A program made the translations under genes and the position numbers. The notes below the pieces were generated by a model. The model had not been told where the DNA came from and made no database searches. It saw only the letters and a list, made by a program, of their open reading frames with translations. Source: Anaeromassilibacillus sp. An172 (lineage in GTDB: Bacteria; Bacillota; Clostridia; Oscillospirales; Acutalibacteraceae). From it: a stretch of 64,000 nt of DNA. Position 1 is the stretch's first letter, and every line of letters starts with the position of its first letter. This document shows, in pieces, positions 52,476 to 62,125 of this stretch. The stretch is from the NCBI RefSeq assembly GCF_002160515.1, contig NZ_NFKS01000001.1, positions 1 through 64,000 of the forward strand, in the 5' to 3' direction.

Positions 52476-53714
52476 ATGAGAAAAATTATTGGTTTGTGGA
52501 ACAGAGTAAGTCTTGTAAAGAGGATAATAGTCGGTTTGATTATCGGTATACTTTTAGGACTGTTTTTCCCTCAGCTTACTTTTTTATCCACTCTCGGAGA
52601 TTTATTTGTAGGTGCACTGAAAGCTGTAGCGCCGCTTCTGGTGCTTTTCTTGGTTATGAGTGCGCTTTCCAGAAACAAGCAGGGCAAAAAGACAAATATG
52701 AAGAGAATTATTTTCCTTTATATTCTTGGAACCCTCATAGCGGGAAGCATCGCAGTTATAGCAAGCTTTATTTTCCCGATACAGCTAAAACTTGGGGAAA
52801 CAGCCTCAAGTGTCGCTCCGCCGGGGGGAATTAACGAGGTTTTGAAGACTTTGCTTATGAACATAGTATCAAACCCCGTTGACGCCTTGGTAAATGCAAA
52901 CTACATTGGAATACTGACATGGGCAGTGCTTTTGGGAATTGCTTTGAAGAAAGCTTCTCAGGGTACAAAGAATGCCATCGAGAACATAGCCGACGCCCTT
53001 TCACAGATAGTAAAATGGGTAATCAGTTTGGCTCCTTTCGGTGTTATGGGACTGGTTTTTAATACCATTTCAACTCAGGGAATAGGTTCTCTTGTAGATT
53101 ACGGAAAGCTCATAGCTTTGTTGGTTGGTGTTATGGCTTTTATCGCTTTGGTGGTAAACCCCATAATTGTATTTATAGGAATAAGAAAAAATCCTTATCC
53201 GTTGGTTTTCAAATGTCTTAAGGACAGCGGAATTACAGCGTTCTTTACAAGAAGCTCTGCTGCAAACATTCCTGTAAATATGAAGCTGTGCGAGGAGCTT
53301 GAACTTGACGAGGATACATACGCTGTATCAATCCCACTTGGCGCCACAATAAATATGGGCGGCGCAGCTGTTACAATTTCAGTTTTGACACTTGCTGCAG
53401 CAAATACATTAGGAATAAACGTTGATATAGGCTCTGCGATTATACTCAGTATTCTTTCAGCTGTAAGCGCCTGCGGAGCTTCCGGAGTTGCCGGAGGTTC
53501 ACTGCTGCTGGTTCCCCTTGCATGCAGTCTTTTCGGAATACCAAACGATATTGCAATGCAGGTTGTTGGAGCAGGCTTTGTAGTTGGAGTAATTCAGGAC
53601 TCCTGCGAAACAGCTTTGAATTCTTCAACAGATGTTCTTTACACAGCGGTTGCGGAATTGTCCAAAAGAAGAAAGAATACAGATAAACCTAAAAAATTAA
53701 AAAGTGAAAATTAA
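52476..53714 (+). CDS. sstT: Serine/threonine:Na+ symporter
   Basis: About 412 residues, dicarboxylate/amino acid:cation symporter family with eight membrane helices and two re-entrant loops. The conserved hairpin [17 protein letters not shown] and the motif [15 protein letters not shown] match SstT. It imports serine and threonine with sodium. ATG 52476 is taken since GAGGA lies 5 nt upstream; an ATG four codons earlier has none. A strong terminator follows. Confidence 0.93.
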   Translation: MRKIIGLWNRVSLVKRIIVGLIIGILLGLFFPQLTFLSTLGDLFVGALKAVAPLLVLFLVMSALSRNKQGKKTNMKRIIFLYILGTLIAGSIAVIASFIFPIQLKLGETASSVAPPGGINEVLKTLLMNIVSNPVDALVNANYIGILTWAVLLGIALKKASQGTKNAIENIADALSQIVKWVISLAPFGVMGLVFNTISTQGIGSLVDYGKLIALLVGVMAFIALVVNPIIVFIGIRKNPYPLVFKCLKDSGITAFFTRSSAANIPVNMKLCEELELDEDTYAVSIPLGATINMGGAAVTISVLTLAAANTLGINVDIGSAIILSILSAVSACGASGVAGGSLLLVPLACSLFGIPNDIAMQVVGAGFVVGVIQDSCETALNSSTDVLYTAVAELSKRRKNTDKPKKLKSEN

Positions 53715-53734
53715 GATACTTTTATAAGCTACAT

Positions 53735-53775
53735 AAAAGCAGATACATGGATATTGTTCATGTATCTGCTTTTTT
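53735..53775 (+). terminator. sstT terminator
   Basis: A 15-bp perfect stem AAAAGCAGATACATG / CATGTATCTGCTTTT with a 9-nt loop, ending in seven T's. Confidence 0.9.
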
Positions 53776-53796
53776 AATTTACATAATTAAATTATT

Positions 53797-53851
53797 GTAT
53801 TGCATATTACACAAAAAAATTACTTATATTTTGGATTGGCGTATTGCATAT
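53797..53851 (+). promoter_or_regulatory. Direct repeat GTATTGCATAT x2 (candidate activator sites)
   Basis: Two identical 11-mers 44 bp apart (start to start), the second ending 15 bp before the -35 of the dockerin-protein promoter. Direct repeats just upstream of a promoter are typical sites for MalT/LuxR-type activators, one of which is encoded immediately downstream of the target gene. No copy was noticed elsewhere in the window. Confidence 0.5.
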
Positions 53852-53866
53852 ATAATGTTTTTCATG

Positions 53867-53895
53867 TTGAATTGTAAAAATTAGAATGTTATAAT
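53867..53895 (+). promoter_or_regulatory. Promoter of the second dockerin protein
   Basis: TTGAAT (53867-53872), 17-bp spacer, TATAAT (53890-53895). Confidence 0.72.
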
Positions 53896-54036
53896 ATTTT
53901 TAAGGTACAAGTACAATTATTTGGAATTTTTTTGATTATATTTTTGTTTTTTAAAATTACAAAAAACTATAATAAAAAAGGAAATCTGGCTAATATGCTT
54001 GTATGCGTGAAAAAACAAATAAAAGGAGGACACAAA

Positions 54037-57000
54037 ATGAAGAAAATACAAAGAAAAGCAACGGAGAAAGTGTGTTTTAAAGGATTTAGCAAACGCATTA
54101 TAAGTCTGTTGTGTGCGTGGATGCTGTTGGTTACGGCGGCAACGTCTGTTGCGGTTTCCGCAGTTGAAACACCGAACGGAGAAGAACCGTATCTTAAAAA
54201 CCTTATAATTGATAAGGTTTACGAGCTCACTCCCACAGAAGCTTATCCTGACGGTGTTAAGCCAAACGACACGGGATTTGCTCCAGAGGTAACAAGTTAC
54301 ACAGGAACAGCGTATAATTCGGTAAACTCCATACAGGTTTATCCATTTGCATCATCTGAAGATGCTAAGGTAACTGTTAATGGCGAATCCTTGAACAGCA
54401 GTGGCTATGTACAGATGGATGTATCTGATCTTGGCGAACATAACATAGTTGTTAATGTGTCACAGGGAGACAAATCTAAGACCTACACAGTTAATGTAAT
54501 AAAGGTTAATTCTGACTATCGTGGACGTACAGCTATTGTAAACAATGAAAAGATAATGAATGATCTTTCAGTTGAAACAGCTGTAGGCGACCAGGCAAAG
54601 CTTATGGAAATTCTGAAAAAGGATTATCTTGTTATTTTGCCAGAAAGCAGTAAAGCTGATGGTTCATATGTAGACACAAGTGAGTCTTACTGGGAAGTAG
54701 AGGCTTCTAAGCTGCCTGACGGACAGGGAACAAAAGCCCCAACAACTCTTTTCACAGTTGATCTCGGTGATGTGTACAGTATAAGCCGTATACGTGCAGC
54801 TTTCGGTCCTTCAAATCTTGGCTTGGGACAGAATAAAGTCAAAATATCTGTCAGCGCAGATGGTCAGAAATGGGAAACTCCTGTAACAAAGGGAAATATG
54901 TGCACAGGTGTACAGTATCATCAGAATGTTGTAAGATATGAACTCGGTGTATCTTATGATACCCGATACATAAAATTTGAAGTTACAAACTGGCAGTATT
55001 CCAACAAAAATCTCCGTATGTATCAGTTTATGATATATACAGATTCAGCTGATGTTCCGGAAAAGCAGCCGGCACCAGAGGGCGGAGATGTCCCTTATGA
55101 GCATGAGGAACAGCATCAGTATATAGCAAGCGGTCAGGCAACAGTTATAGAACGTGGTTTACCTATGCTTGGCTGGACTCCAAGTGAGGGATACGGACGT
55201 GGAACACCTACAGTAGAAGAGTCAGAGCAGTTTGGTTATGACGGTCCGCTTTTCTATGACCCTGATTTTGGAAATTCAGATTATATGCTTTATAATCCTG
55301 ATTCACTTTGGGGTATTGCAAAGGCTCCTTTTGGCGGCAACAATATGTCAAGTGCCGGTGAGCCTACTGACTTTATTCCGGAATCCATGAAGGATTATAT
55401 TTATAATGCAATCAGCTTCTGTTTCGGTGACGAGGGATACTACAGCAGAAGTGAAGCTGAAGCTTTCGGAAAATGGTTTGATTGGACACGTGAAAATTAT
55501 CCGGGAGTTATTCTCCATACAAACCAGTTCCCGAATCAGTGGAATGAGTCAAATCTCCGAGAATATATGGAAATAGCAGAACCTGACATGCTCACATGGG
55601 ACGACTATTACGGTGACAGTTCTTGGGCTAATCCTTCAAGTATAAACCTTTCTGCTGAGAATGTTCAGAAAGCTGCAGCCCGCAAATTGCTGAACCTTCC
55701 AACATGGAATCTTTATCGCAAGCTTGCATCAGGCGGAAATGACGGCACAGGAAGCAAGCCTATAATGTTTGGTCAGTATCTTGATGCATTTGCATTTAAC
55801 CATTCACAGTCAAATAAGAATTTGGTTGTAAATACATCTTTGATTTCAGGTATGAAATGGCTCAATTTCTTCCGTGTTGAATATCAGTTTGACCGTTCAT
55901 ATTTCTGGGATGAAGACGGAACACCTACCCGTGGACTTTTGGAATGGGGAGAAATTATTGACAGAGTACATGCCATAGATGACCAGCTCACACGTTTGAA
56001 CAGTGACTGGATTATGGTAAAAGTTGGAGAACTGGGAGCAGATGATTCTGCATCAACAGACGGCTTTAACCGCAGCAATTTTGACGCAGAGGAAAGCCAG
56101 CTTAAAAACAAGGAATATGGTCTTAAGGATGTGTCAATGGTAAGCCTTTCCGATACACATGACGGTTTGACCGGAGATGTTCTTTTGGGATACTTTGACA
56201 CACTGCCAGGTCTTTATGAAAGCGAGATAGCGGAGTACTTTGCAGGTGCAACAGCTCCAAAAGCATTTATGGTAATGAATGGATTGGTAGCAGGACAGGC
56301 TGAACGCTACAATCAGTTTAATATTACAGCACGTGAGGCAGGTTCTTCCGATAATACCCGTCAGGAAATCACAATTACAGTTGACCCGTCCTTTATGGGT
56401 TATGACTTGTATGAGGTTGATAAGGACAATAACGGAGAACTTAAAAAGGTAGCTGTTGATGAAAACGGACAGTTTACAATAGTATTGGGCGGCGGCGAAG
56501 CAAATCTCTATTTCTGGAAGCTTGACGCTAAAGCTACATCAACACCGGCAGCAGCTGAAGGCATGTACGCTTCATTTGCATTTGATAATCACAATGAAAC
56601 ATATTGGCAGCCATCAGCAGAGGCTGAAACATACAGCCTTGAAAACAGCTTCGATGAAAGCCGTTTTTATGAGGTTACAATAACTGAAAAGGGAAATAAT
56701 ATCACATCAATCGCTGTATACTATAAAAATAGTGACAATCAGTGGGTATCTCTGGGAGATATGGCACATGCAGATAGTGCATGGACATTTAACTCAGAAG
56801 AACTCGTTAAGACAACAGCCTTAAAGTTTGAGGTTACATCAAATGGTTTACCGGCAATTTATGGCGTTGACAGCAATTTGGAAATCGTTGACCCTAATAA
56901 GGTGAATGTAGTTACCGTAAACGACAACACAATGGGTGACGGTTTGTTCTGTTTTGATTATGACTCTTTGTGGTCTTACCGTGAAACAGAGTCCAATAAG

Positions 57001-58236
57001 TCAGCCGTTACATATTATCCTTTGGAAAATGACGGTCACTTCTCCAACTGGACAGGCGCAAAGGCAACATTCAAATTCTATGGAACAAAAGTAGAGCTCA
57101 AGCTCAGAAGTGATCAGGCAAGCAACATCAGAGCGAGAGTTGTAGATGAAAACGGTGAAGTTATTACATGGAAAACCGGCTCAGGTGCAAGCCTTATATT
57201 TGACGGCTTGGAGCAGGGAGTATATACTCTTGAAATTGAAAAGCTTAACAATAATCAGGCAGGTATTGACGGAGCAACTGTAACATATAAAGGAGAGGTT
57301 CCGGAAGATATCCTCAATGAATACAATGCAGGAACTAAGGCTGTTCAGATTTATATCAATCAGAATGTAACAGACGAAAATGAAGAAAACAGATTTGAAT
57401 ACACTCCTGCTTTGACAATAAGCAAGCAGATAGGAACAGATAATTCTGGATTTAATGCTGACGCTGATGAGAACAGCAACTGGGTTGAGCATATACAGAA
57501 TGCAATGTATCAGAATCTGGGATTTGCAAGAACAAAGGCAGACGGCGCAAGCTACACAATTCATTTCAAGGGAACCGGCGTTCAGCTCTACGGCGGAATT
57601 ACTCCAATGGGAGATACATCAACCAGCGGTCAGTATGGAAAATTGACATTTGAACTTGACGGTGAAGTTGTTGAACCTCAGACAATTGATACTTCAAAGC
57701 TTGGAACAAATGGTAAAATTTCCGCACGCATGTGGTATGTTCCAGTTGAGAATGCTAAGGCAAACGAGGAACATACACTTAAAGTTACTGTTACAGGCGG
57801 ATACAGCCGTATTGACTATGCTGTTGTAGAGCGTATGTGGAAAGATGCACATGTACATTCAGGAACACTTGTAAGCGGCAAGCCTGCAACCTGCACAGAG
57901 CTTGGAGTTAAGGATTATTATATTTGCTCATGCGATAAATATTTTGAAGATGCAGAATGCACTGTAGAGATTACAAATCTCGATGAGTGGAAAGTTATTC
58001 CTGCAACAGGACATCATTTTGAAGATGGCGTATGCACAGGCTGCGGAGCTGTTCTTGGTGATGTAAATAACAGCGGCTCATTGGAAGTTGCAGATGTAAC
58101 AGCTATTCAGAGATATATAGTAGGTTCACTTGCAGAAGGCCCAGAGTTTGATAAACTTCTTGCAGATATGAACAATGATGGAACAATATCAATTATTGAT
58201 GCAACATTGATTCAGATTTCAATATCAAAAAAATAA
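54037..58236 (+). CDS. Secreted multimodular glycosidase-like protein with dockerin
   Basis: 1399 residues. A signal peptide (about 1-45) is followed by a cadherin-like module (about 82-158), an F5/8 type C-like domain (about 182-338), and a core of about 320 residues (372-690) that I could not place in a named family. Features such as FCFGDEGYYS (Asp465, Glu466), PGVILHTNQFPNQWNE and PDMLTWDDYYGD (Asp522, Asp523) suggest a TIM-barrel hydrolase. Then follow a second discoidin-like region (about 845-950), two related beta-sandwich modules (about 955-1270), a Cys/His-rich linker (about 1275-1338, with CTGCG) and a dockerin (calcium loops from Asp1342 and Asp1377). Its role is probably degradation of host or plant glycans. 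The regulator gene downstream may control it. Confidence 0.82.
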   Translation: MKKIQRKATEKVCFKGFSKRIISLLCAWMLLVTAATSVAVSAVETPNGEEPYLKNLIIDKVYELTPTEAYPDGVKPNDTGFAPEVTSYTGTAYNSVNSIQVYPFASSEDAKVTVNGESLNSSGYVQMDVSDLGEHNIVVNVSQGDKSKTYTVNVIKVNSDYRGRTAIVNNEKIMNDLSVETAVGDQAKLMEILKKDYLVILPESSKADGSYVDTSESYWEVEASKLPDGQGTKAPTTLFTVDLGDVYSISRIRAAFGPSNLGLGQNKVKISVSADGQKWETPVTKGNMCTGVQYHQNVVRYELGVSYDTRYIKFEVTNWQYSNKNLRMYQFMIYTDSADVPEKQPAPEGGDVPYEHEEQHQYIASGQATVIERGLPMLGWTPSEGYGRGTPTVEESEQFGYDGPLFYDPDFGNSDYMLYNPDSLWGIAKAPFGGNNMSSAGEPTDFIPESMKDYIYNAISFCFGDEGYYSRSEAEAFGKWFDWTRENYPGVILHTNQFPNQWNESNLREYMEIAEPDMLTWDDYYGDSSWANPSSINLSAENVQKAAARKLLNLPTWNLYRKLASGGNDGTGSKPIMFGQYLDAFAFNHSQSNKNLVVNTSLISGMKWLNFFRVEYQFDRSYFWDEDGTPTRGLLEWGEIIDRVHAIDDQLTRLNSDWIMVKVGELGADDSASTDGFNRSNFDAEESQLKNKEYGLKDVSMVSLSDTHDGLTGDVLLGYFDTLPGLYESEIAEYFAGATAPKAFMVMNGLVAGQAERYNQFNITAREAGSSDNTRQEITITVDPSFMGYDLYEVDKDNNGELKKVAVDENGQFTIVLGGGEANLYFWKLDAKATSTPAAAEGMYASFAFDNHNETYWQPSAEAETYSLENSFDESRFYEVTITEKGNNITSIAVYYKNSDNQWVSLGDMAHADSAWTFNSEELVKTTALKFEVTSNGLPAIYGVDSNLEIVDPNKVNVVTVNDNTMGDGLFCFDYDSLWSYRETESNKSAVTYYPLENDGHFSNWTGAKATFKFYGTKVELKLRSDQASNIRARVVDENGEVITWKTGSGASLIFDGLEQGVYTLEIEKLNNNQAGIDGATVTYKGEVPEDILNEYNAGTKAVQIYINQNVTDENEENRFEYTPALTISKQIGTDNSGFNADADENSNWVEHIQNAMYQNLGFARTKADGASYTIHFKGTGVQLYGGITPMGDTSTSGQYGKLTFELDGEVVEPQTIDTSKLGTNGKISARMWYVPVENAKANEEHTLKVTVTGGYSRIDYAVVERMWKDAHVHSGTLVSGKPATCTELGVKDYYICSCDKYFEDAECTVEITNLDEWKVIPATGHHFEDGVCTGCGAVLGDVNNSGSLEVADVTAIQRYIVGSLAEGPEFDKLLADMNNDGTISIIDATLIQISISKK

Positions 58237-58271
58237 TTCTATCAAGTTATAATCAATAATAAATGAGGCGA

Positions 58272-58304
58272 AGCCCCTATTGCTTTTAGCAGTAGGGGCT
58301 TTTG
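58272..58304 (+). terminator. Terminator of the second dockerin protein
   Basis: A 12-bp stem AGCCCCTATTGC / GCAGTAGGGGCT (one wobble) with a 5-nt loop, then TTTTGC. Confidence 0.85.
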
Positions 58305-58476
58305 CTTGTATAATATTGGAAAAGCCTGCAAAATAAAATTAAAAAAGCCCTTTGACTATACTTTTGGATAGTTCACTTTTATAAAAATTTTTGTTATTAT
58401 ATTTTTATAGATTTATTTATATAGCCATGTAATACAGCGTGATGGAAGAAATTTGCGGCGTTATAAGGAGTAAAAT

Positions 58477-60822
58477 ATGTTGTATAATGATAGTTACTAT
58501 ATAAGACCAAAGGAAGCAAGCAGAAAATTAAGTATGGCCTATAAAATAAGAACACCGGTGTATATGTATGGGGTGACAGGTTCGGGAAAAACGGCGTTAG
58601 TAAAGGATTTTTTAGCTCATAAAAAGTATAGTGTCTTTTCAGCGGCTAAAGTATCACCTGAGGAAATAAATATAAGCAAAGACGGAAAAGAAAAAATAGT
58701 AGTAATTGATGATTTGCATTTTGTTACGGGTGTTTCTGAACGAAAAAGCTATGAAGAACTCATAATAAAGCTTTTAGAACAAGGAAATATATGGCTGCTG
58801 CTCATATCACGTTCTCCTATGCCCGGATGGCTCATATCTATTTACATACACTATGCTTTTATTACTATACCTGAGTCTGATTTTTATCTTACAAGGGAAG
58901 AACAAATTCTTTTTTTGAAAGAAAATAACATTATATTAAATGAAAAGCAAGAGGATGAAATTATAAAATTTACAGAGGGATTTCCGATTGCTATTAGACT
59001 TTTGGCTATAAACGGTGGTGATTTGAGGACAGCTACTCAGGAACTGTGTAATTACCTTGAAAGCTATGTTTATGACCAATGGGATATTGAGCTGCAGGAA
59101 TTTTTTATGCAGACCTCTATTGTGGACAATTTTACAGAAGAGCTTGCGTCAATGATAACCGGAAAGAGTAATGTGGCAGTTTTATTGGCTCGTGCACAGG
59201 AGATGGGAAACTTTTTTGTCTCAGATGGTGTAAACGGTATATGGGAATATAGATGGCAGATGAGAGATTCCATGCGGTTAAGATTAAAGAAAAAATGGAA
59301 TAATGAGCGTATTAACCCTCTTTATCATCATGCAGGACTTTATTATGAAATGCATGACAAAATACCGGAAGCTCTTTCAATGTATGAACAATGCAATGAT
59401 AAGGAAAGCATATCTCGAGTTTTAATAGCTAATGCGAGAAAGAACCCTGCATCAGGTCACTATTTTGAAATGAGAAAGTATTATCTTTCTTTGCCTGAAG
59501 AAAAAATTCTTGAAAATCCTTTGCTTATAGCGGGAATGAGTATGCTTCAGTCAATGCTGATGAATATTGATGAAAGTGAACGCTGGTATGAAGCCCTGAA
59601 AGATTTTGCAAAAACCCATATATGCAGTGAGAGAAGAGAGGCTAAGAGCAGACTTTTGTATCTTGATATAGGACTTCCGCACAGGGGAATAGTAAATTTA
59701 GTTGATATCTTAAAGCATGCGGGGACACTGATAAAGGATAGAGGAGCCACACTTCCGGAGTTTTCTGTTACAAGTAATCTGCCTTCGATGATGAACGGCG
59801 GCAAGGATTTTTGCGATTGGAGTAAACATGACAATGAGCTTGCCGCAAGTATAGGAATAATGGTTGAATTTGTTCTCGGAAAATATGGAAAGGGTCTTGT
59901 TTCTTTGGCATTAGCAGAAAGCTATCTGGAAAAAGGAATGGACGGCTACCGTGTTATGACTCTTGCAGAAAAAGGAAAGCTTGCCGCAGAAAGCGGAGGA
60001 AAAATAGAACAGTGCTTTGTTGCAACAGGAATACTTGTATGGTTATCTATAATTAACGGCAATGCAGACTATGCTGAAGAACAGCTTTTAGTTTTTCGTG
60101 AGCGTGCGGAAAAAGAGGCTGAAAGACTTTTGTTTAATATTGACGCAATGCTGTGCCGTATTTATCTTTATCAATGTAAGTATCCAAAAATAAACGAATG
60201 GATGAAGACAGCCCCTCAGGAAAATGCCGAATTTTCCACTATGGAACGATTGCGTTATTTAACCAAAGCTCGTGTTTATCTGCAAATGGGAAAATTAAAT
60301 CAGGCATGTTCTATTCTGGAAAAAATGCTTTACTATGCCGATGTTATGAAGCGTACATATATTATGATAGAATCATATTTATTGTTGTCTATTGCATGGT
60401 ATCGTATGGGCAGAAAGGATTGGACAGTTAATTTACAAAAATGTATTGATATGTCAGAGGAATATGGCTTTGTTAGAATAATTTCCAGAGAAGGTATTGC
60501 TGTGATAAAGCTTTTAAAATCAAATAAACTGGTTTGGAAAAATGAGGATTTTAAAAACAGGGTAATATCTGAATGTGCACAAATGGCGGAATTTTATCCA
60601 AAATATTTAGAACGTGGAACGGACGGAGAAATAAAGCTTTCGGAAAATGCATTGAAAATTTTAAAAATGCAGGCAGAAGGCATGTCTATTAAAAATATAG
60701 CGGAAAGGCTGAGCATAAAGGAATCTACTGTTAAGTATCACTGCGGTGAAACCTACAGGAAGCTTAATGCAAAAAGTAAGCTGGAAGCGATAAACGAAGC
60801 GAGAAAAAGAAATTTAATATAA
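58477..60822 (+). CDS. MalT/LuxR-type ATP-dependent transcriptional regulator
   Basis: 781 residues. An N-terminal STAND-type NTPase has Walker A MYGVTGSGKTALVK and Walker B KIVVIDDLHFV. A winged-helix segment and a long superhelical repeat region follow (about 290-690). The C-terminal LuxR helix-turn-helix is KLSENALKILKMQAEGMSI, then AERLSIKESTVKYH and YRKLNAKSKLEA. MalT-type proteins bind ATP and a small sugar inducer, then oligomerise on direct repeats to activate transcription. The gene follows the dockerin protein on the same strand, separated by a terminator and a 170-nt gap with only weak promoter candidates. The target and inducer are unknown. Confidence 0.87.
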   Translation: MLYNDSYYIRPKEASRKLSMAYKIRTPVYMYGVTGSGKTALVKDFLAHKKYSVFSAAKVSPEEINISKDGKEKIVVIDDLHFVTGVSERKSYEELIIKLLEQGNIWLLLISRSPMPGWLISIYIHYAFITIPESDFYLTREEQILFLKENNIILNEKQEDEIIKFTEGFPIAIRLLAINGGDLRTATQELCNYLESYVYDQWDIELQEFFMQTSIVDNFTEELASMITGKSNVAVLLARAQEMGNFFVSDGVNGIWEYRWQMRDSMRLRLKKKWNNERINPLYHHAGLYYEMHDKIPEALSMYEQCNDKESISRVLIANARKNPASGHYFEMRKYYLSLPEEKILENPLLIAGMSMLQSMLMNIDESERWYEALKDFAKTHICSERREAKSRLLYLDIGLPHRGIVNLVDILKHAGTLIKDRGATLPEFSVTSNLPSMMNGGKDFCDWSKHDNELAASIGIMVEFVLGKYGKGLVSLALAESYLEKGMDGYRVMTLAEKGKLAAESGGKIEQCFVATGILVWLSIINGNADYAEEQLLVFRERAEKEAERLLFNIDAMLCRIYLYQCKYPKINEWMKTAPQENAEFSTMERLRYLTKARVYLQMGKLNQACSILEKMLYYADVMKRTYIMIESYLLLSIAWYRMGRKDWTVNLQKCIDMSEEYGFVRIISREGIAVIKLLKSNKLVWKNEDFKNRVISECAQMAEFYPKYLERGTDGEIKLSENALKILKMQAEGMSIKNIAERLSIKESTVKYHCGETYRKLNAKSKLEAINEARKRNLI

Positions 60823-60831
60823 CAATTATTG

Positions 60832-60875
60832 AGCGATAGTTTTTTATCTTGCAGAAACTATCGCTTATTTGTTTA
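60832..60875 (+). terminator. Terminator of the MalT-like regulator gene
   Basis: An 11-bp perfect stem AGCGATAGTTT / AAACTATCGCT with a 12-nt loop, followed by TATTTGTTT. Confidence 0.8.
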
Positions 60876-60880
60876 ATTTA

Positions 60881-60909
60881 TTGAAAGTAACTATTATTTA
60901 TGCTATAAT
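60881..60909 (+). promoter_or_regulatory. Promoter of the amino acid permease gene
   Basis: TTGAAA (60881-60886), 17-bp spacer, TATAAT (60904-60909), about 50 nt upstream of the ATG at 60965, which is preceded by AAGGGGAG. Confidence 0.8.
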
Positions 60910-60964
60910 TCAATCGAGTTTCAGCTAATTGACAGCGACAATATTTTAAGTAAGGGGAGTAACT

Positions 60965-62113
60965 ATGAAAAGCGAGGCAAAGCTTACTTTTTTTGAAGCC
61001 ACAAGTATAATAATCGGACATGGTGTGGGGGCAGGAATTTTGTCCGTACCATACATAGCGTCGAGAAACAATGTATTTGATATGTGCGTGATATTTGTTT
61101 TAGTGTATGGTATAAATCTTCTGCTTCATTTTATGATTGCAGAGCTTTCATACAACAACGGAGGAATGCAGTTTATCAAATGCTTTGAAAATGATTTATT
61201 TATTGGAAAATATAAAAAGATAATGGCGGCAGCTGCATTTATACTTTTAGGTTTTTCCGTAATAGTCAATGTCAGCGGATTTATCACCGGCGGTGGAGCT
61301 GTGCTGGAATCCTGGCTTGGAATTGATTACAGAATTGGAATGAGCATTTTCTTTGTGGCGGCGGCATTGGTTGTATTTTTCGGATTGAAACTGGTTGGAA
61401 TTTTTGAAAAATTTGCAGTTATTTTCATGCTGGCGGTTATAGTGATTCTAATAGGTGCATCCTTTAAAAGTGGCCGTGCAGATTTTGCCAGCAAGTTTAT
61501 AGCATGGGGAAATGTCTTGGCTCTTTACAGCATTATTTCATTTTCTCTGTCTGCTGTAATGTCTGTGCCCCAGGTGGTAAAGGGTCTTGACGGAAATATT
61601 AAAAAAATCCGTGGAGCTATTGCCCTTGGAACAGGAATAAATCTTATGTTAATTGTTCTGATAACATTTACAACTCTGTATTGTGTTGGTAATAATGTAA
61701 CACAGAATGGTGCAATCGTAGATATGTCGGCAAAAATCGGCGGATGGGTCAGCATTATCGGCTATATATTCTCACTTTTGGCTCTTGCTACCTCTTTTTG
61801 GGCAAATACTTTAAATCTGAGAGATGTTGTTGAAGAACAGCTTTCTCTGGGAAATAAAAAAAGCTGGCTGCTGGCTTCAATTCCTTGTCTTGGAATTGCA
61901 TTGCTGGGACTTACAAGCTTTGTTGGTTTTGCAAGACTTGCAAGCGTTGTACAGGTGCTTACTGGAGTGGGTGTTATTTTGGCTTATAATCATTCCAGAA
62001 AAGGCAAAAAAGAAAACACAATATGCGGAAAATTCGGAAGTATACCTTTTCAGATTATAGTCATTGCAGGTTCTCTTATTGCGACAGTTGGAGCCTTGAT
62101 TAAGATAGTATAA
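60965..62113 (+). CDS. Amino acid permease (AAAP / aromatic amino acid type)
   Basis: 382 residues with about eleven hydrophobic helices. The N-terminal segment FFEATSIIIGHGVGAGILSVPY contains the Gly-rich substrate-binding break of the APC-superfamily fold and places it near the tryptophan/tyrosine and spore-germination-type permeases. It carries no large soluble domain. The phosphodiesterase-like gene follows 12 nt later on the same transcript. Substrate cannot be assigned with confidence. Confidence 0.82.
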   Translation: MKSEAKLTFFEATSIIIGHGVGAGILSVPYIASRNNVFDMCVIFVLVYGINLLLHFMIAELSYNNGGMQFIKCFENDLFIGKYKKIMAAAAFILLGFSVIVNVSGFITGGGAVLESWLGIDYRIGMSIFFVAAALVVFFGLKLVGIFEKFAVIFMLAVIVILIGASFKSGRADFASKFIAWGNVLALYSIISFSLSAVMSVPQVVKGLDGNIKKIRGAIALGTGINLMLIVLITFTTLYCVGNNVTQNGAIVDMSAKIGGWVSIIGYIFSLLALATSFWANTLNLRDVVEEQLSLGNKKSWLLASIPCLGIALLGLTSFVGFARLASVVQVLTGVGVILAYNHSRKGKKENTICGKFGSIPFQIIVIAGSLIATVGALIKIV

Positions 62114-62125
62114 GGGTGAATTGAT

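Larger units (their letters stand above)
53715..54036 (+). other. Intergenic region upstream of the second dockerin protein
   Basis: 322 bp. It contains the sstT terminator (53735-53775), an 11-bp direct repeat GTATTGCATAT (53797-53807 and 53841-53851), a promoter at 53867-53895, and a leader of about 130 nt ending in an AAAGGAGG ribosome-binding site. An in-frame ATG at 53932 would extend the protein by 35 residues but has no ribosome-binding site and would bury the signal peptide. Confidence 0.65.

Noticed and set aside
53932-54036. N-terminal extension of the second dockerin protein
   Set aside because: No ribosome-binding site at 53932, and the extension would place the signal peptide internally; ATG 54037 has AAAGGAGG.
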